NCBI GenBank assembly: GCA_947631685.1
Contig: CANRMI010000003.1
Coordinates: forward strand, 1-64,000
Source of the DNA: an uncultured Lachnospiraceae bacterium
GTDB taxonomy: Bacteria; Bacillota; Clostridia; Lachnospirales; Lachnospiraceae
DNA: 64,000 nt
Direction of reading: 5' to 3'
The position numbers and the translations under genes were made by a program. Positions within the stretch are counted from its first letter, which is position 1, and each line of letters starts with the position of its first letter. The notes under the pieces were generated by a model. The model was not told the origin of the DNA and ran no database searches. It worked only from the letters and a program-made list of their open reading frames with translations. Below are positions 29,793 through 39,476 of the stretch, piece after piece.

Positions 29793-32630
29793 CTATTTCA
29801 TTACTATTTTCATCAATGATGTATAGCTGTCTACAACATCATAAACAACATTATCATCACTGATAGCCTTAAAATGTTCTCTCGCGCAATGGATCTTCGA
29901 GTCCTCAATTAGTCTAAGCTGCATGGAGTTCATGGATCCTTTCGTTTCCGCCACGAAATAAATGTGCTTTACACTTCCTTCATAAAAAGCAATGGCCCAG
30001 TCTGGATTATAATGCCCGACCGGAGTGGAAATATAAAATCCGTCCGGCAGTTTCACATATACGGCAACATCTTTATTAGTATCCAGATCTGTTGCAAAAT
30101 CACGTTCGTTAGAAGAATCATATACGATATGATCATACAGATGCTTCTTTGCCTTCATAGCATTGACACCCAGCTTACCTTTGATAGTCGGATCCGTAAA
30201 AATATCCGTTCCATACTGCTCATCCAAAACATTGTAAGTGATATGTTCAATAATCGCTGTCGCTTTTTGATCATTGATCAGCTGAGCTGCTTTTGATATA
30301 AACTCTTCTGGATTATCTTTAAACTGATTAAAAACCGCCGGTTGAATGCCCTGCAAAATAGCAATAATAGCTTTTCGTGTAAGTCCGGTCTCATCTACTA
30401 ATTTCCCGATCAGATCATACTTGACATTGGAATTGGCTGCTACAGAAACACTATAATTTCCAGATTCCTCTTTCACAAAAGACGTCCCTGCGACCAAGTC
30501 TTCTTTCGATTTAATGGAATTCATTGCACCAGTCTCTACCCGAAAATAAATCTTTGCTACCTGAAGTTTTGAATCAAGGGAAGCAATGGACTTCCTAACC
30601 AATTCATCGGTGTCGAAATCTACTACATATACGGACTTTGCATTAATCTTTGACCATAGCGCCTTAAATTCTTTGCTATTTAACTTTTCATCATCCACCT
30701 GTAGTTCCACATTGTTACTGCGTGCATTTTCCGGCTGCATAGCCTTACTGTCATAGATCGAATCAATAATTTCTATAACGCTTGCAGCAAAATCTTTTGC
30801 TTCTTCCGCAATCTTGATCTCGCCGTTTGCCTTATCTTTATAATATTTATCAGTCAATTCTCCCTGCTTATTGATATATCCACTAACGATCAAGTCAAAA
30901 TAAATTGCCGTAGCCACATCGCTTGTAATGATAACCTCGTTACCTTGATTATCCTTAACCAGCTTATCTACAAATAGTTCTCTGGTAACTGCCTTCGGTC
31001 TATCTGCGACAGCCTCCGCTAACTCAGTTTGAAGGCCTTTTGCGAAAGAATCATAGCTTTCACTTGCGATAACAGTAAGCACATTGACATTATGAACATC
31101 GTTGCCAAGCGCATTAATATCCATACGCTCACCATTCTGATTCACACAAAGTCTTAAGCCACGCCCTACTTCCTGCCGTTTACGAACATCACTGTTGCTT
31201 TGTTTCAACGTACAGATCTGAAAAACATTCGGATTATCCCATCCTTCTCTAAGGGCAGAATGCGAAAAGATGAAACGCACCGGAGATTTTTGAGGATCAC
31301 GATCCAAAAGCAATTCTTTATTTTTCATAATCAGCTCATACGCGCTTACATCATCGGAAGTAGTTTCTTTTCTTCCAACCTTAGAGTTGATCATCTTTCC
31401 TTTTCCATCTACAGAGAAATACCCTGCGTGAGTCTTTTCTACTGGAATCGACTGTAGATACTTAATATAATCGTCCTCACCTAAAGACAGCTGCATGTTA
31501 TTCAGAATATCTTTATATTCTTCTTCAAACATGACCGCATACTTTCCATTCACCGGCTGATTCGCATCGTCATACTCGCGATAGTTTACCACTTCATCTA
31601 TGAAGAATAGAGACAGCACTTTGATTCCCTTATAAAAAAGCTGGCGCTCCTTCTGCAGATGGGACAGTATGGTTTCCCGGATCTGAATACGGCGCAGCTG
31701 ATCTTCATCCACAGCGCCAATAACATCTCCAGCATAAATCTTGATACCGTTGATAAACTCTACAGAATCATCACGGCCATCAATATGGCTCACCACAAAG
31801 CCATTCTTATATTCTTCAAGACCGTTGGAATAGTCATAAAGATTATCCCCTTCTTTTACGATCTTGCTTTTCTTCTTCGTAGCGCCGCCCGCCATCTTCA
31901 TTTCAAAATGGAGCGTAGCCGTCGGATCACTTTTTGACAAATTGATGCTTTCCAGATACAGATAACTGTCCGTAGCCGTACTACCTGTTTCCGTAATACC
32001 CTTAACAGCAATCTTTTTAACTAAACGCTTATTGTACGCTTCCATGGCATCCAGACGATATACCATGTTATAAATACTATCGCTCTTATGTGTAGCAGAA
32101 TATCTAAGCGTAATCATCGGATTAAACTGCTTCAAATTCTCTTTTGTCTGCTTGCCTTCCACCGACTGAGGTTCATCAATAATCAGGATCGGATTCGTCT
32201 TAGCAATAATGTCAATCGGCCTACGTGAACGGAACTCATCCAGTTTCATATAGATTCTTCTGGCGTCCTTACCCTTTGCATTAAATGCCTGCGAATTAAT
32301 GATCATCACATTAATAGCACTATCTGAAGCAAAGCGGTCTATCTCCGTCAGTTGCGCAGAATTGTATATAAAAAAACGAATCTTTTTCCCATACTCTTCT
32401 GCAAAGTGTTCCTGTGTCATCTCAAATGACTTGTATACACCCTCACGAATAGCAATGCTCGGAACTACAATGATGAACTTGCTCCAGCCATAAGCCCGGT
32501 TTAATTCATACATCGTCTTAATATAAGTATAGGTTTTACCCACGCCCGGTCCTGCTGTTATGAGAACAGGACCATCTGCAGTGGCTATTGCCTTTCGTTG
32601 TCCTTCATTAGCATTTCCGAAATCAAACAT
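29793..32630 (-). CDS. Type III restriction enzyme Res-like helicase/nuclease with atypical N-terminus
   Basis: KFIIVVPSIAIREGVYKSFEMT, NPILIIDEPQSVEG, FTLRYSATH-like LRYSATHKSDSIYNMVYRLD, QEVGRGLRL, C-terminal NPDWAIAFYEG...FVAETKG nuclease motif. N-terminus NEGQRKAIATADGPVLITAGPGVGKT is UvrD-like. Confidence 0.85.
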   Translation of the reverse strand: MFDFGNANEGQRKAIATADGPVLITAGPGVGKTYTYIKTMYELNRAYGWSKFIIVVPSIAIREGVYKSFEMTQEHFAEEYGKKIRFFIYNSAQLTEIDRFASDSAINVMIINSQAFNAKGKDARRIYMKLDEFRSRRPIDIIAKTNPILIIDEPQSVEGKQTKENLKQFNPMITLRYSATHKSDSIYNMVYRLDAMEAYNKRLVKKIAVKGITETGSTATDSYLYLESINLSKSDPTATLHFEMKMAGGATKKKSKIVKEGDNLYDYSNGLEEYKNGFVVSHIDGRDDSVEFINGIKIYAGDVIGAVDEDQLRRIQIRETILSHLQKERQLFYKGIKVLSLFFIDEVVNYREYDDANQPVNGKYAVMFEEEYKDILNNMQLSLGEDDYIKYLQSIPVEKTHAGYFSVDGKGKMINSKVGRKETTSDDVSAYELIMKNKELLLDRDPQKSPVRFIFSHSALREGWDNPNVFQICTLKQSNSDVRKRQEVGRGLRLCVNQNGERMDINALGNDVHNVNVLTVIASESYDSFAKGLQTELAEAVADRPKAVTRELFVDKLVKDNQGNEVIITSDVATAIYFDLIVSGYINKQGELTDKYYKDKANGEIKIAEEAKDFAASVIEIIDSIYDSKAMQPENARSNNVELQVDDEKLNSKEFKALWSKINAKSVYVVDFDTDELVRKSIASLDSKLQVAKIYFRVETGAMNSIKSKEDLVAGTSFVKEESGNYSVSVAANSNVKYDLIGKLVDETGLTRKAIIAILQGIQPAVFNQFKDNPEEFISKAAQLINDQKATAIIEHITYNVLDEQYGTDIFTDPTIKGKLGVNAMKAKKHLYDHIVYDSSNERDFATDLDTNKDVAVYVKLPDGFYISTPVGHYNPDWAIAFYEGSVKHIYFVAETKGSMNSMQLRLIEDSKIHCAREHFKAISDDNVVYDVVDSYTSLMKIVMK

Positions 32631-32695
32631 AAAAGCTTGATATCCTTTCTTACGATTATTTATATATTCTTTGTACTTTAGACACTCAACAGTAC

Positions 32696-35185
32696 TTATT
32701 TCTTTTTAATATTTGTTGAAATATCAGTCTCAACAACATTCTTGATTTCAGTCATAATTGGTGTGTAAAAATCCACATCAGCTTTCGGGGTAGATAATGA
32801 AACCACTAATGAGTACCTAATTTTACTATCATACTTATCCAAATAACTTCGTTCTCTCCACCAACCAATTACAGGAAAAACTGCGATATTTTTACAGTCA
32901 CACAATTCTGCTGCTGTTAATTCACAATAATCCGAATGTATTGAGCCTACATCTCGATTTTCTGATCCCAAATACCAGCGTTCGCTTCCACTTGTCCCCT
33001 CGCCTTTATCCTTTTTATCATCTCCACGTAACTTTACATTGATACGTTTCTTAAAATCATCAATATCCTCGTTTGAGTTAATCACATCAAATCTTAACCC
33101 ACACGACGGATAACGATATTTATCCTTCCAGCCGACTTCACCAGGACCGGGTTCAATAAAATATGATAAAGTCACTTTCAAAGTAACCATTTCGTTTTCA
33201 AGTTCTTTCAAAACTTCTGTAGGCCAGGGCAAGGTATGAATATGCATTTCATTCATACTGTTTTTGTTATATGGTTGTAATTCACCTTGAATAACCATAT
33301 TCACACTATTGTTCACACACTGAATTGCTTTTTCCAAATTAGGAATACCATATCCACAAGTTCTTAAAAGTCTCCGACGTCCTTTTGCTTTTGTGTCCTC
33401 GATACAGAATTGTCTTTTCATTTGTTCAGTCCAACTAGCAGAATGAATCATCAATGCCCTAACTGTTTCAGGCCACATATCAGGATATTCAGCAAGTAAC
33501 TGTGAACAAAACCATGCTGCTTGCGCTGCGGCAGAACTTGTCCCCCATATTGTTGAAAAATTCTTAACCAATGGTCTATAATTGGTCGTTAATAACGATA
33601 AATCTGGGCACTCCGAATAATCAGCCCCATTAGTTGCCATGTTTCCTCCATCAAATAACACCTCAGGTTTAACAGGCCACTTACTATTCCACAATTCAGA
33701 AGTAGAATTATACGGAGACATGGCCCCCGCTTCTGCTACTGGATTATAATCTTTAAAAAGCTCATCTGTTATGTTTACATCATCTGAATACGCCCCAACA
33801 GTAATAGCATTCCATGCTTGCCCTGGACTTTCAACACAATGCAATGTATTTGCATCTGGAAATGATACTTTTCTCAATTCTTCTGGATATACATTTCCTG
33901 CGCTAACAACAAAAAGACGCTTTACATTTTCTTCGTTCGCACCAGATGTAATGCTATCTACTGCTGCTGACCACGAAGTCGGACTCCCATCAAAGGTATT
34001 GTATTCCGGAGAAGTCACCGCCATACAAATAACTCTATGTACAAATGGATTGGCTATCTCAGCTAATGACACAGCTTGCTCTGTAACCGCACCATATAAC
34101 TCAGGATTATTTCCACCCGCTGGTGGTAGAATCTTTACCGATTCAATTTTTTGAGGTATCTCTATTTTAGTTTTCCCTAACAATATCTCTTTCAGGTTAT
34201 TATATAGGGCTATTCCAGCCATTTCCGTTCCATGTCCTTGATGATCCCCTTTTCCCCATGCAGAATTTACCGCTTGAACGTGATCTAAATTAATTGCCTG
34301 TGCCAACAAAGGATGCGCTGCTGTAACTCCTGTGTCCAACAAACAAATAGCTACATTGCCATTTGTATAGGTTGTACGTTGTAGTAATTCATCTACCCAT
34401 TCCCTCTGTTCACTATTAGGCAACTCTGAAAAAAAGGTTGTTGCGTCTTGCGCTCGCCGTATTTCCGTGATATATGGACATGCAGCTATTAAGAGTTTTA
34501 GCTGTTCAGCATTTGCATATACCATCTTGACTATACGTTCTGGAAAAACAATATGTTTATCATCTATATGTATTTGATTCTCTGAACATATCAAGGAAAT
34601 ACTTTCCTCAGTTTTTCTCCATGCTCCAATATCACCATTCTTAAAGTCATATCTAAGCCAAATTTCACACCAAACAGGGGTATCTTTAGGCATACTTTCA
34701 GATGTCCCAACCCAAAAAGAATCCAACATTGCCACTTTTATATCATCAATGCTTCTCACCAAATTATTGTTCTTCGGATTTCCCTTCAATGTTTGTTCAT
34801 TTGCATATGCTTCAACTTTTTTAAGGAAAAAGCTTTCTTTTCCAGAAGGGATATAAACTGTAGCCCTAATTATAGATTTTTCTTCATCCTCATGGACATT
34901 GAGCAAACGAATGCCTGCTTTACGATTTTCCAGACTCTTTATAGCCAAGTCATGCCCCTTGGCGCTTAAGAATTCAAGATAAATTCCTTCTTTATAGCGA
35001 ATTGCCGCAACCTGTTTCTGTGACAATGATTTGGAATAGCACTCTTGTAATTTTCTCTGTATAAATGCTGCATGCGTTGCAACTGTACGCTTTGGATAAT
35101 TTGTTGTTATAAGTTTCGATCTCGATGTATAAGGCATAGTTTCAACCGTTTGCGTCAGAAAAATATTTCTTTTTTCTACTGCCAT
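32696..35185 (-). CDS. S8 family (subtilisin-like) peptidase, IetS-like
   Basis: Catalytic motifs LLDTGVTAAHPL, GHGTEMAGIAL, GTSSAAAQAA; directly follows an AAA ATPase gene. Confidence 0.88.
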   Translation of the reverse strand: MAVEKRNIFLTQTVETMPYTSRSKLITTNYPKRTVATHAAFIQRKLQECYSKSLSQKQVAAIRYKEGIYLEFLSAKGHDLAIKSLENRKAGIRLLNVHEDEEKSIIRATVYIPSGKESFFLKKVEAYANEQTLKGNPKNNNLVRSIDDIKVAMLDSFWVGTSESMPKDTPVWCEIWLRYDFKNGDIGAWRKTEESISLICSENQIHIDDKHIVFPERIVKMVYANAEQLKLLIAACPYITEIRRAQDATTFFSELPNSEQREWVDELLQRTTYTNGNVAICLLDTGVTAAHPLLAQAINLDHVQAVNSAWGKGDHQGHGTEMAGIALYNNLKEILLGKTKIEIPQKIESVKILPPAGGNNPELYGAVTEQAVSLAEIANPFVHRVICMAVTSPEYNTFDGSPTSWSAAVDSITSGANEENVKRLFVVSAGNVYPEELRKVSFPDANTLHCVESPGQAWNAITVGAYSDDVNITDELFKDYNPVAEAGAMSPYNSTSELWNSKWPVKPEVLFDGGNMATNGADYSECPDLSLLTTNYRPLVKNFSTIWGTSSAAAQAAWFCSQLLAEYPDMWPETVRALMIHSASWTEQMKRQFCIEDTKAKGRRRLLRTCGYGIPNLEKAIQCVNNSVNMVIQGELQPYNKNSMNEMHIHTLPWPTEVLKELENEMVTLKVTLSYFIEPGPGEVGWKDKYRYPSCGLRFDVINSNEDIDDFKKRINVKLRGDDKKDKGEGTSGSERWYLGSENRDVGSIHSDYCELTAAELCDCKNIAVFPVIGWWRERSYLDKYDSKIRYSLVVSLSTPKADVDFYTPIMTEIKNVVETDISTNIKKK

Positions 35186-35187
35186 AC

Positions 35188-36156
35188 TTATGCCTCCTTA
35201 CACGTGTATACATTTTTTCGTTCGCTTAATAATGCAATTACGGCCTTGTTCGTAATTGGCTCATCATTCAAAATAGAATTTTTAATCGCATCATCACATA
35301 CTCTTGCAATCTCTGCATGACTTAATCCTTCTGCAGCCTTTACCATTTCCCTTGAAATTATAAAATAATTATCATATGCGTTTATTTTGTATTCAAACAA
35401 ACGCTTAATCTCTTTAAACGTAGGCAATGTATAATGCAGTACATCATCAAATCTTCTAAATAATGCTTGATCTAAAAGTTTTTGATTATTTGTCGCTGCC
35501 ACAATAATACTGTCAGAATTATCCTGTTCTATAAATTGTAGAAACGAATTAAGAATTCTCCTCATTTCTCCCACCTCATTATCGAGGTTTCGATCTGCAC
35601 CTATGGCATCAAACTCATCAAAAAAATATACACCAACAGTTGACTCAATGCTGTCAAATATCTGCCTTAACTTTACACTTGTTTCCCCCATGAATTTTGT
35701 CACAAGCTTATCCATTTGTACCGTATATAAAGGTAAAGATAACTCAGAAGCAATGATTGATGCTGTTAGCGTCTTTCCGGTTCCCGGATTTCCTTCAATC
35801 AATATCTTTCTTCTATTAGTCAAACCATACGATGCAAGTTTATTCCTATTTCTGTACTCACTTAAAATTCTTTGGATTTTATCACTAATATCTTCTGAAA
35901 CAATTAGTTCTGATAAATCATGAGAAGGCATTGATAGTGTAAGCATTGGATTAGTTGAAGTAAGCTGAACAATATTTGCTCTTTTGCTTCCAACTCTATC
36001 AATCTGCTTTTTTAAATCACGCGCTAAATTATCGTGCCCAAGCTTGGCTTCGTGCGCTGCAATTTGTAAAACGACAGTTTTAAACTTTTCATCATTACAA
36101 TCGGCATAAGCTTTCACCAAACTTTTTATTTGTTCTGCTGTAGCCATTTCATCCAC
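35188..36156 (-). CDS. AAA family ATPase, IetA-like
   Basis: Walker A EGNPGTGKTLTASIIA, Walker B VYFFDEFDAIG, sensor ATNNQKLLDQALFRRFDDV; 2-nt gap to the S8 peptidase gene. Confidence 0.88.
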   Translation of the reverse strand: MDEMATAEQIKSLVKAYADCNDEKFKTVVLQIAAHEAKLGHDNLARDLKKQIDRVGSKRANIVQLTSTNPMLTLSMPSHDLSELIVSEDISDKIQRILSEYRNRNKLASYGLTNRRKILIEGNPGTGKTLTASIIASELSLPLYTVQMDKLVTKFMGETSVKLRQIFDSIESTVGVYFFDEFDAIGADRNLDNEVGEMRRILNSFLQFIEQDNSDSIIVAATNNQKLLDQALFRRFDDVLHYTLPTFKEIKRLFEYKINAYDNYFIISREMVKAAEGLSHAEIARVCDDAIKNSILNDEPITNKAVIALLSERKNVYTCKEA

Positions 36157-36327
36157 CTCCCATAATCAAAATTAACCAATTTATATCATACTATTTTTAT
36201 ACCATAACGTCAATAAAATGCATATTTTTCTCTATATTTACTCTGTAAAACCCCATTCACTTTCTAATTTTACTTTCTTACGTGGTACCTCCCCACCCTT
36301 TTAACAATTACTCCATTTTTCCCCCAC

Positions 36328-36768
36328 CTACGCTTCTTCCTCCCCCTCACCAAAATCCTCCGACGTCAGCAAAACCGCAGGCGTATACTCGGTTTCGGGT
36401 ATGATGCTTTTTATCGCCGCGAACAGCTCCTGAAATTCATCACCCGGAACCCAGTAGGTATCCTTAAACTTCGTTTTGTCCGCATAGGTGATATTGAACT
36501 CAATACCGCCGATATCCGTACACAAAACATTCATATCTTTTTTTAAGACTTCCGGGAGCATTTTTGCTATCTCAGTGAACTTCCATTTGAAAAGGGGGCT
36601 GTTGGTTTTATAGCTCCACTTTCTCTTCGGGTGAGTCTCTGACTCCACATACGGGATATATTCATAAGAGATCGCATTTTCAGTGATCGTAACCTTGTCA
36701 TTAAAAGCATCCTCAACGCTGCAATAGCCGGATGAACCTTTTATCACTATCCGAATTATCTCCGCCAT
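36328..36768 (-). CDS. Hypothetical protein (146 aa) downstream of XRE regulator
   Basis: Open frame with acidic C-terminus; 36-bp gap to the XRE gene on the same strand. Confidence 0.6.
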   Translation of the reverse strand: MAEIIRIVIKGSSGYCSVEDAFNDKVTITENAISYEYIPYVESETHPKRKWSYKTNSPLFKWKFTEIAKMLPEVLKKDMNVLCTDIGGIEFNITYADKTKFKDTYWVPGDEFQELFAAIKSIIPETEYTPAVLLTSEDFGEGEEEA

Positions 36769-36804
36769 GTTGCGCCTCCAGTTTGATGATATCTTCTGAA
36801 CGGT

Positions 36805-37731
36805 CTAATCAATTCCATTATCCGGATCATACCACATTTCAAAGTCATCATCCTCGTCACTGACAGCAATCTTATCTTCCATAAAAATACTCGTTGATCG
36901 CTTACCGTCTTTACGGGGAATACTGAATTCCGTCACCACTTCCCGTTTCTCCGTGTCAACCAGGATTATGGACATATCCGTATTGACCCGCGCGTGCCCG
37001 AGCAGATCTTTAAGCAACGCGAAAGCCTCTGAATCTACGAGTACAAAAGTGGTTTTTATATCTTTCATACTCTCCGGCTCCCATGCGTCCTGCAAAAACA
37101 CAGGCGCATACCTATCCATCGTCATTCTGATGAACATCTTCTTATCCTCGGAAAGCTGCTCATCATCATCCTTCCGGAACCTCATGCTGTTTACCACAAA
37201 ATTCCAGTACCTTGGCTCATACCCTTGAATATGAATGGCAAATGAGCTATATCGTCTTAAGCCGAATCTGCTTTTCGGCATTTCATCAAACGGCAGCCTC
37301 GAGAAAAACTGAAGCATATGACCTCTTGCGTAAAGCTCCTGCATAATCGTATTTTCAACGTTCGCTCCCAGCTCCATCCGGCTCTCATGACGTTCCATGA
37401 AATGATTGCCCGCCGGATCTCTCCGCTCCTGTCTGTCTTTCGGAATCATTCCATTTGCCCGCATGATCGATTCATAATTGATCCGCTTCGGATCAACGGC
37501 ATTTTTTACGATCGACTGAACCAGTTCCACTGACAAAGGTTTCGTGATCTTGTAATTTGCTATTCTCGATAATGTTGAGGCACTGACGCCGCAAGCGTTT
37601 GCAAATTGCGCCATGGTTCGTTCCGACCCCTTCGCGATATTCACATACGCCGCAAGCTGTCTCTTATCCGGGACATACGCTTCCACATATTCGCGGTTCA
37701 TATCATTTCTTTCATGATTTCTTTCTATCAT
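36805..37731 (-). CDS. XRE-type HTH transcriptional regulator with uncharacterised C-terminal domain
   Basis: RTMAQFANACGVSASTLSRIANYKITKPLSVELVQSIV helix-turn-helix. Confidence 0.75.
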   Translation of the reverse strand: MIERNHERNDMNREYVEAYVPDKRQLAAYVNIAKGSERTMAQFANACGVSASTLSRIANYKITKPLSVELVQSIVKNAVDPKRINYESIMRANGMIPKDRQERRDPAGNHFMERHESRMELGANVENTIMQELYARGHMLQFFSRLPFDEMPKSRFGLRRYSSFAIHIQGYEPRYWNFVVNSMRFRKDDDEQLSEDKKMFIRMTMDRYAPVFLQDAWEPESMKDIKTTFVLVDSEAFALLKDLLGHARVNTDMSIILVDTEKREVVTEFSIPRKDGKRSTSIFMEDKIAVSDEDDDFEMWYDPDNGID

Positions 37732-37773
37732 CCCTCTTTATTCTCCATTTCTATCATATTAATTTTCATTTGT

Positions 37774-37826
37774 TCGCAATATCGTTTTCAGTATCTTGTG
37801 ATTAAAATATTAGCATATCGCAATTT
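37774..37826. promoter_or_regulatory. Three 22-bp-spaced 7-mers (iteron array A) upstream of XRE operon
   Basis: tcgcaat 37774, ttgtgat 37796, tcgcaat 37818; contains atattagcatatcgcaattt. Confidence 0.6.
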
Positions 37827-37865
37827 AGTTGTCATCCGTTTTTTCAATGTAAAGAATAACTTATT

Positions 37866-37902
37866 AAAAATGCGGATCGCTTTTCGGGCAATCCGCATTT
37901 TT
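37866..37902 (-). terminator. Strong hairpin terminator between the GIY-YIG gene and XRE operon
   Basis: aaaaatgcggat-13 nt-atccgcattttt perfect 12-bp arms with flanking A/T tracts. Confidence 0.75.
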
Positions 37903-37960
37903 GTTTGACTCTAATTTGAATATCTATATCGACCGCATGGTCTCATTAAAGAAATATCAC

Positions 37961-39322
37961 TCAGCAAATATATCTTATGCCCCCTTGGCTAAAAACACTA
38001 TCCCTTTTTTTCTCGGTCTCTTCCTTATAACCATCTTTATGAATGATTCTTTTATGCAAATAATCCATAAATTTTTTATAGTTTGGATCATTTTCGCTTA
38101 AATCATCAAGTATCATATATTTACGTTGTAGCATATTTTTGAAACCAGTAGGAGACATCCCTATATGCTTATCTCTAAAAGCTTGTTCCATATCATCTAA
38201 TTTCAGCTTAGAAGGGTGTTTATGTGTTTTCTCCGCGGCTTTCATTACATATTGGGCATCTTCATAATCACCCTTTCTAAAGCTAACAGTGTCCTCATGA
38301 GGGTATCCAGAGTTTTCGTCAACAGCCTCATACATAAAATGAACTTTCTTTTTCTTACCATTAACTTTAACTTCCTTTATCTTGTATATACCTATAACAC
38401 GAGCTTGAACTGTAGCAAATACATATTCAATGTTTAGATTCTTAAACTTTACTTCACTCAATTTCCAATTGCCGCAAACAGTATCCCTTATTGCCTTATT
38501 GCGTTCGCATCCAGCAGGCTTCTCTAAACACTCAGGATATCCGTTTTTTATATTTATGAGTACTGCATTAACCTTTTCATTTATCAAATCTTCATAAATT
38601 ATTGGTTCTTTGGCAAATTGTTCACAGAATTCTTCAACTGTTCTTGCCGCCGTTGGAATATCTCCATGCTTCTCACCTTCGCTTTGATGTCCTTTAACTT
38701 TATTGGTAAGTTTATCATTCTCTCTGCAATTAAACTTTAAATTGTCAATCTGTAAAAGATTGATGAGCGCAGATTCAACCATAAATGCCTCTTTGCTGGT
38801 CATCCCGCATTTTATGATGTACTTCTCTATTTTACTATCAGGGTTATGAGTTATTTCATTTATTTTGTTAATTTTCTCTCCCAGATCATCTATTTTTTCT
38901 TCTAATTCTTCGAATTTCTCTGATTTTACTGATTTTTTTAGTTCGTCTTTTAATTCTTTAAAATTACCTTTCCTTGCAAGTTCCGAAAGATTTTCCGGAA
39001 GGTCAATCTGAATACCTTCGCCGAATAATTCTTTTATCAGAAGATTAACCTGTTGCTTAGCGTCGAATTCGTGCGACCATACTCTTGCTCCCTTTCCCTC
39101 ACCAATATAAAAAGGGATCAGGCTTCCATCGCTCTTCTTCTCACATAAAGCATATACATAAGACCTATATTCTTTACGATTTTTGGGGTTCGCACTTTCC
39201 GAAAACTCGTCTAGCGCATTAGTAAATTCTTCAATCGTTTCATGATCTTTGCGTTTCTTGATTTCTTCCTTTTCTAACTCTTCATATTGATCTTGTTCCT
39301 TTTTGGTTTGTTCTTTCGCCAT
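37961..39322 (-). CDS. LEM3-like GIY-YIG domain protein
   Basis: YRSYVYALCEKKSDGSLIPFYIGEGKGARVWSHEFDA (YVY...FYIGEGKG.R..H) and coiled-coil insertion. Confidence 0.65.
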   Translation of the reverse strand: MAKEQTKKEQDQYEELEKEEIKKRKDHETIEEFTNALDEFSESANPKNRKEYRSYVYALCEKKSDGSLIPFYIGEGKGARVWSHEFDAKQQVNLLIKELFGEGIQIDLPENLSELARKGNFKELKDELKKSVKSEKFEELEEKIDDLGEKINKINEITHNPDSKIEKYIIKCGMTSKEAFMVESALINLLQIDNLKFNCRENDKLTNKVKGHQSEGEKHGDIPTAARTVEEFCEQFAKEPIIYEDLINEKVNAVLINIKNGYPECLEKPAGCERNKAIRDTVCGNWKLSEVKFKNLNIEYVFATVQARVIGIYKIKEVKVNGKKKKVHFMYEAVDENSGYPHEDTVSFRKGDYEDAQYVMKAAEKTHKHPSKLKLDDMEQAFRDKHIGMSPTGFKNMLQRKYMILDDLSENDPNYKKFMDYLHKRIIHKDGYKEETEKKRDSVFSQGGIRYIC

Positions 39323-39476
39323 CAGAAATAGCCTCCTTAGTCATTTTTTCTTAAAATAGTTTCCACATACAGTAAAAGTTATTTTTTATTGTATCGCAAA
39401 TTCCCCTTATTTACAATTTATTTTTTCAATCATGGCCGATTGTGGCCGATTTTTCAGACATTATATAATGCTTACT

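Noticed and set aside
39434-39453. Direct repeat ggccgattgt/ggccgatttt between PolC-like and GIY-YIG genes
   Set aside because: Only two short units; too little to call a regulatory site, though it may deserve inclusion if the locus is studied.
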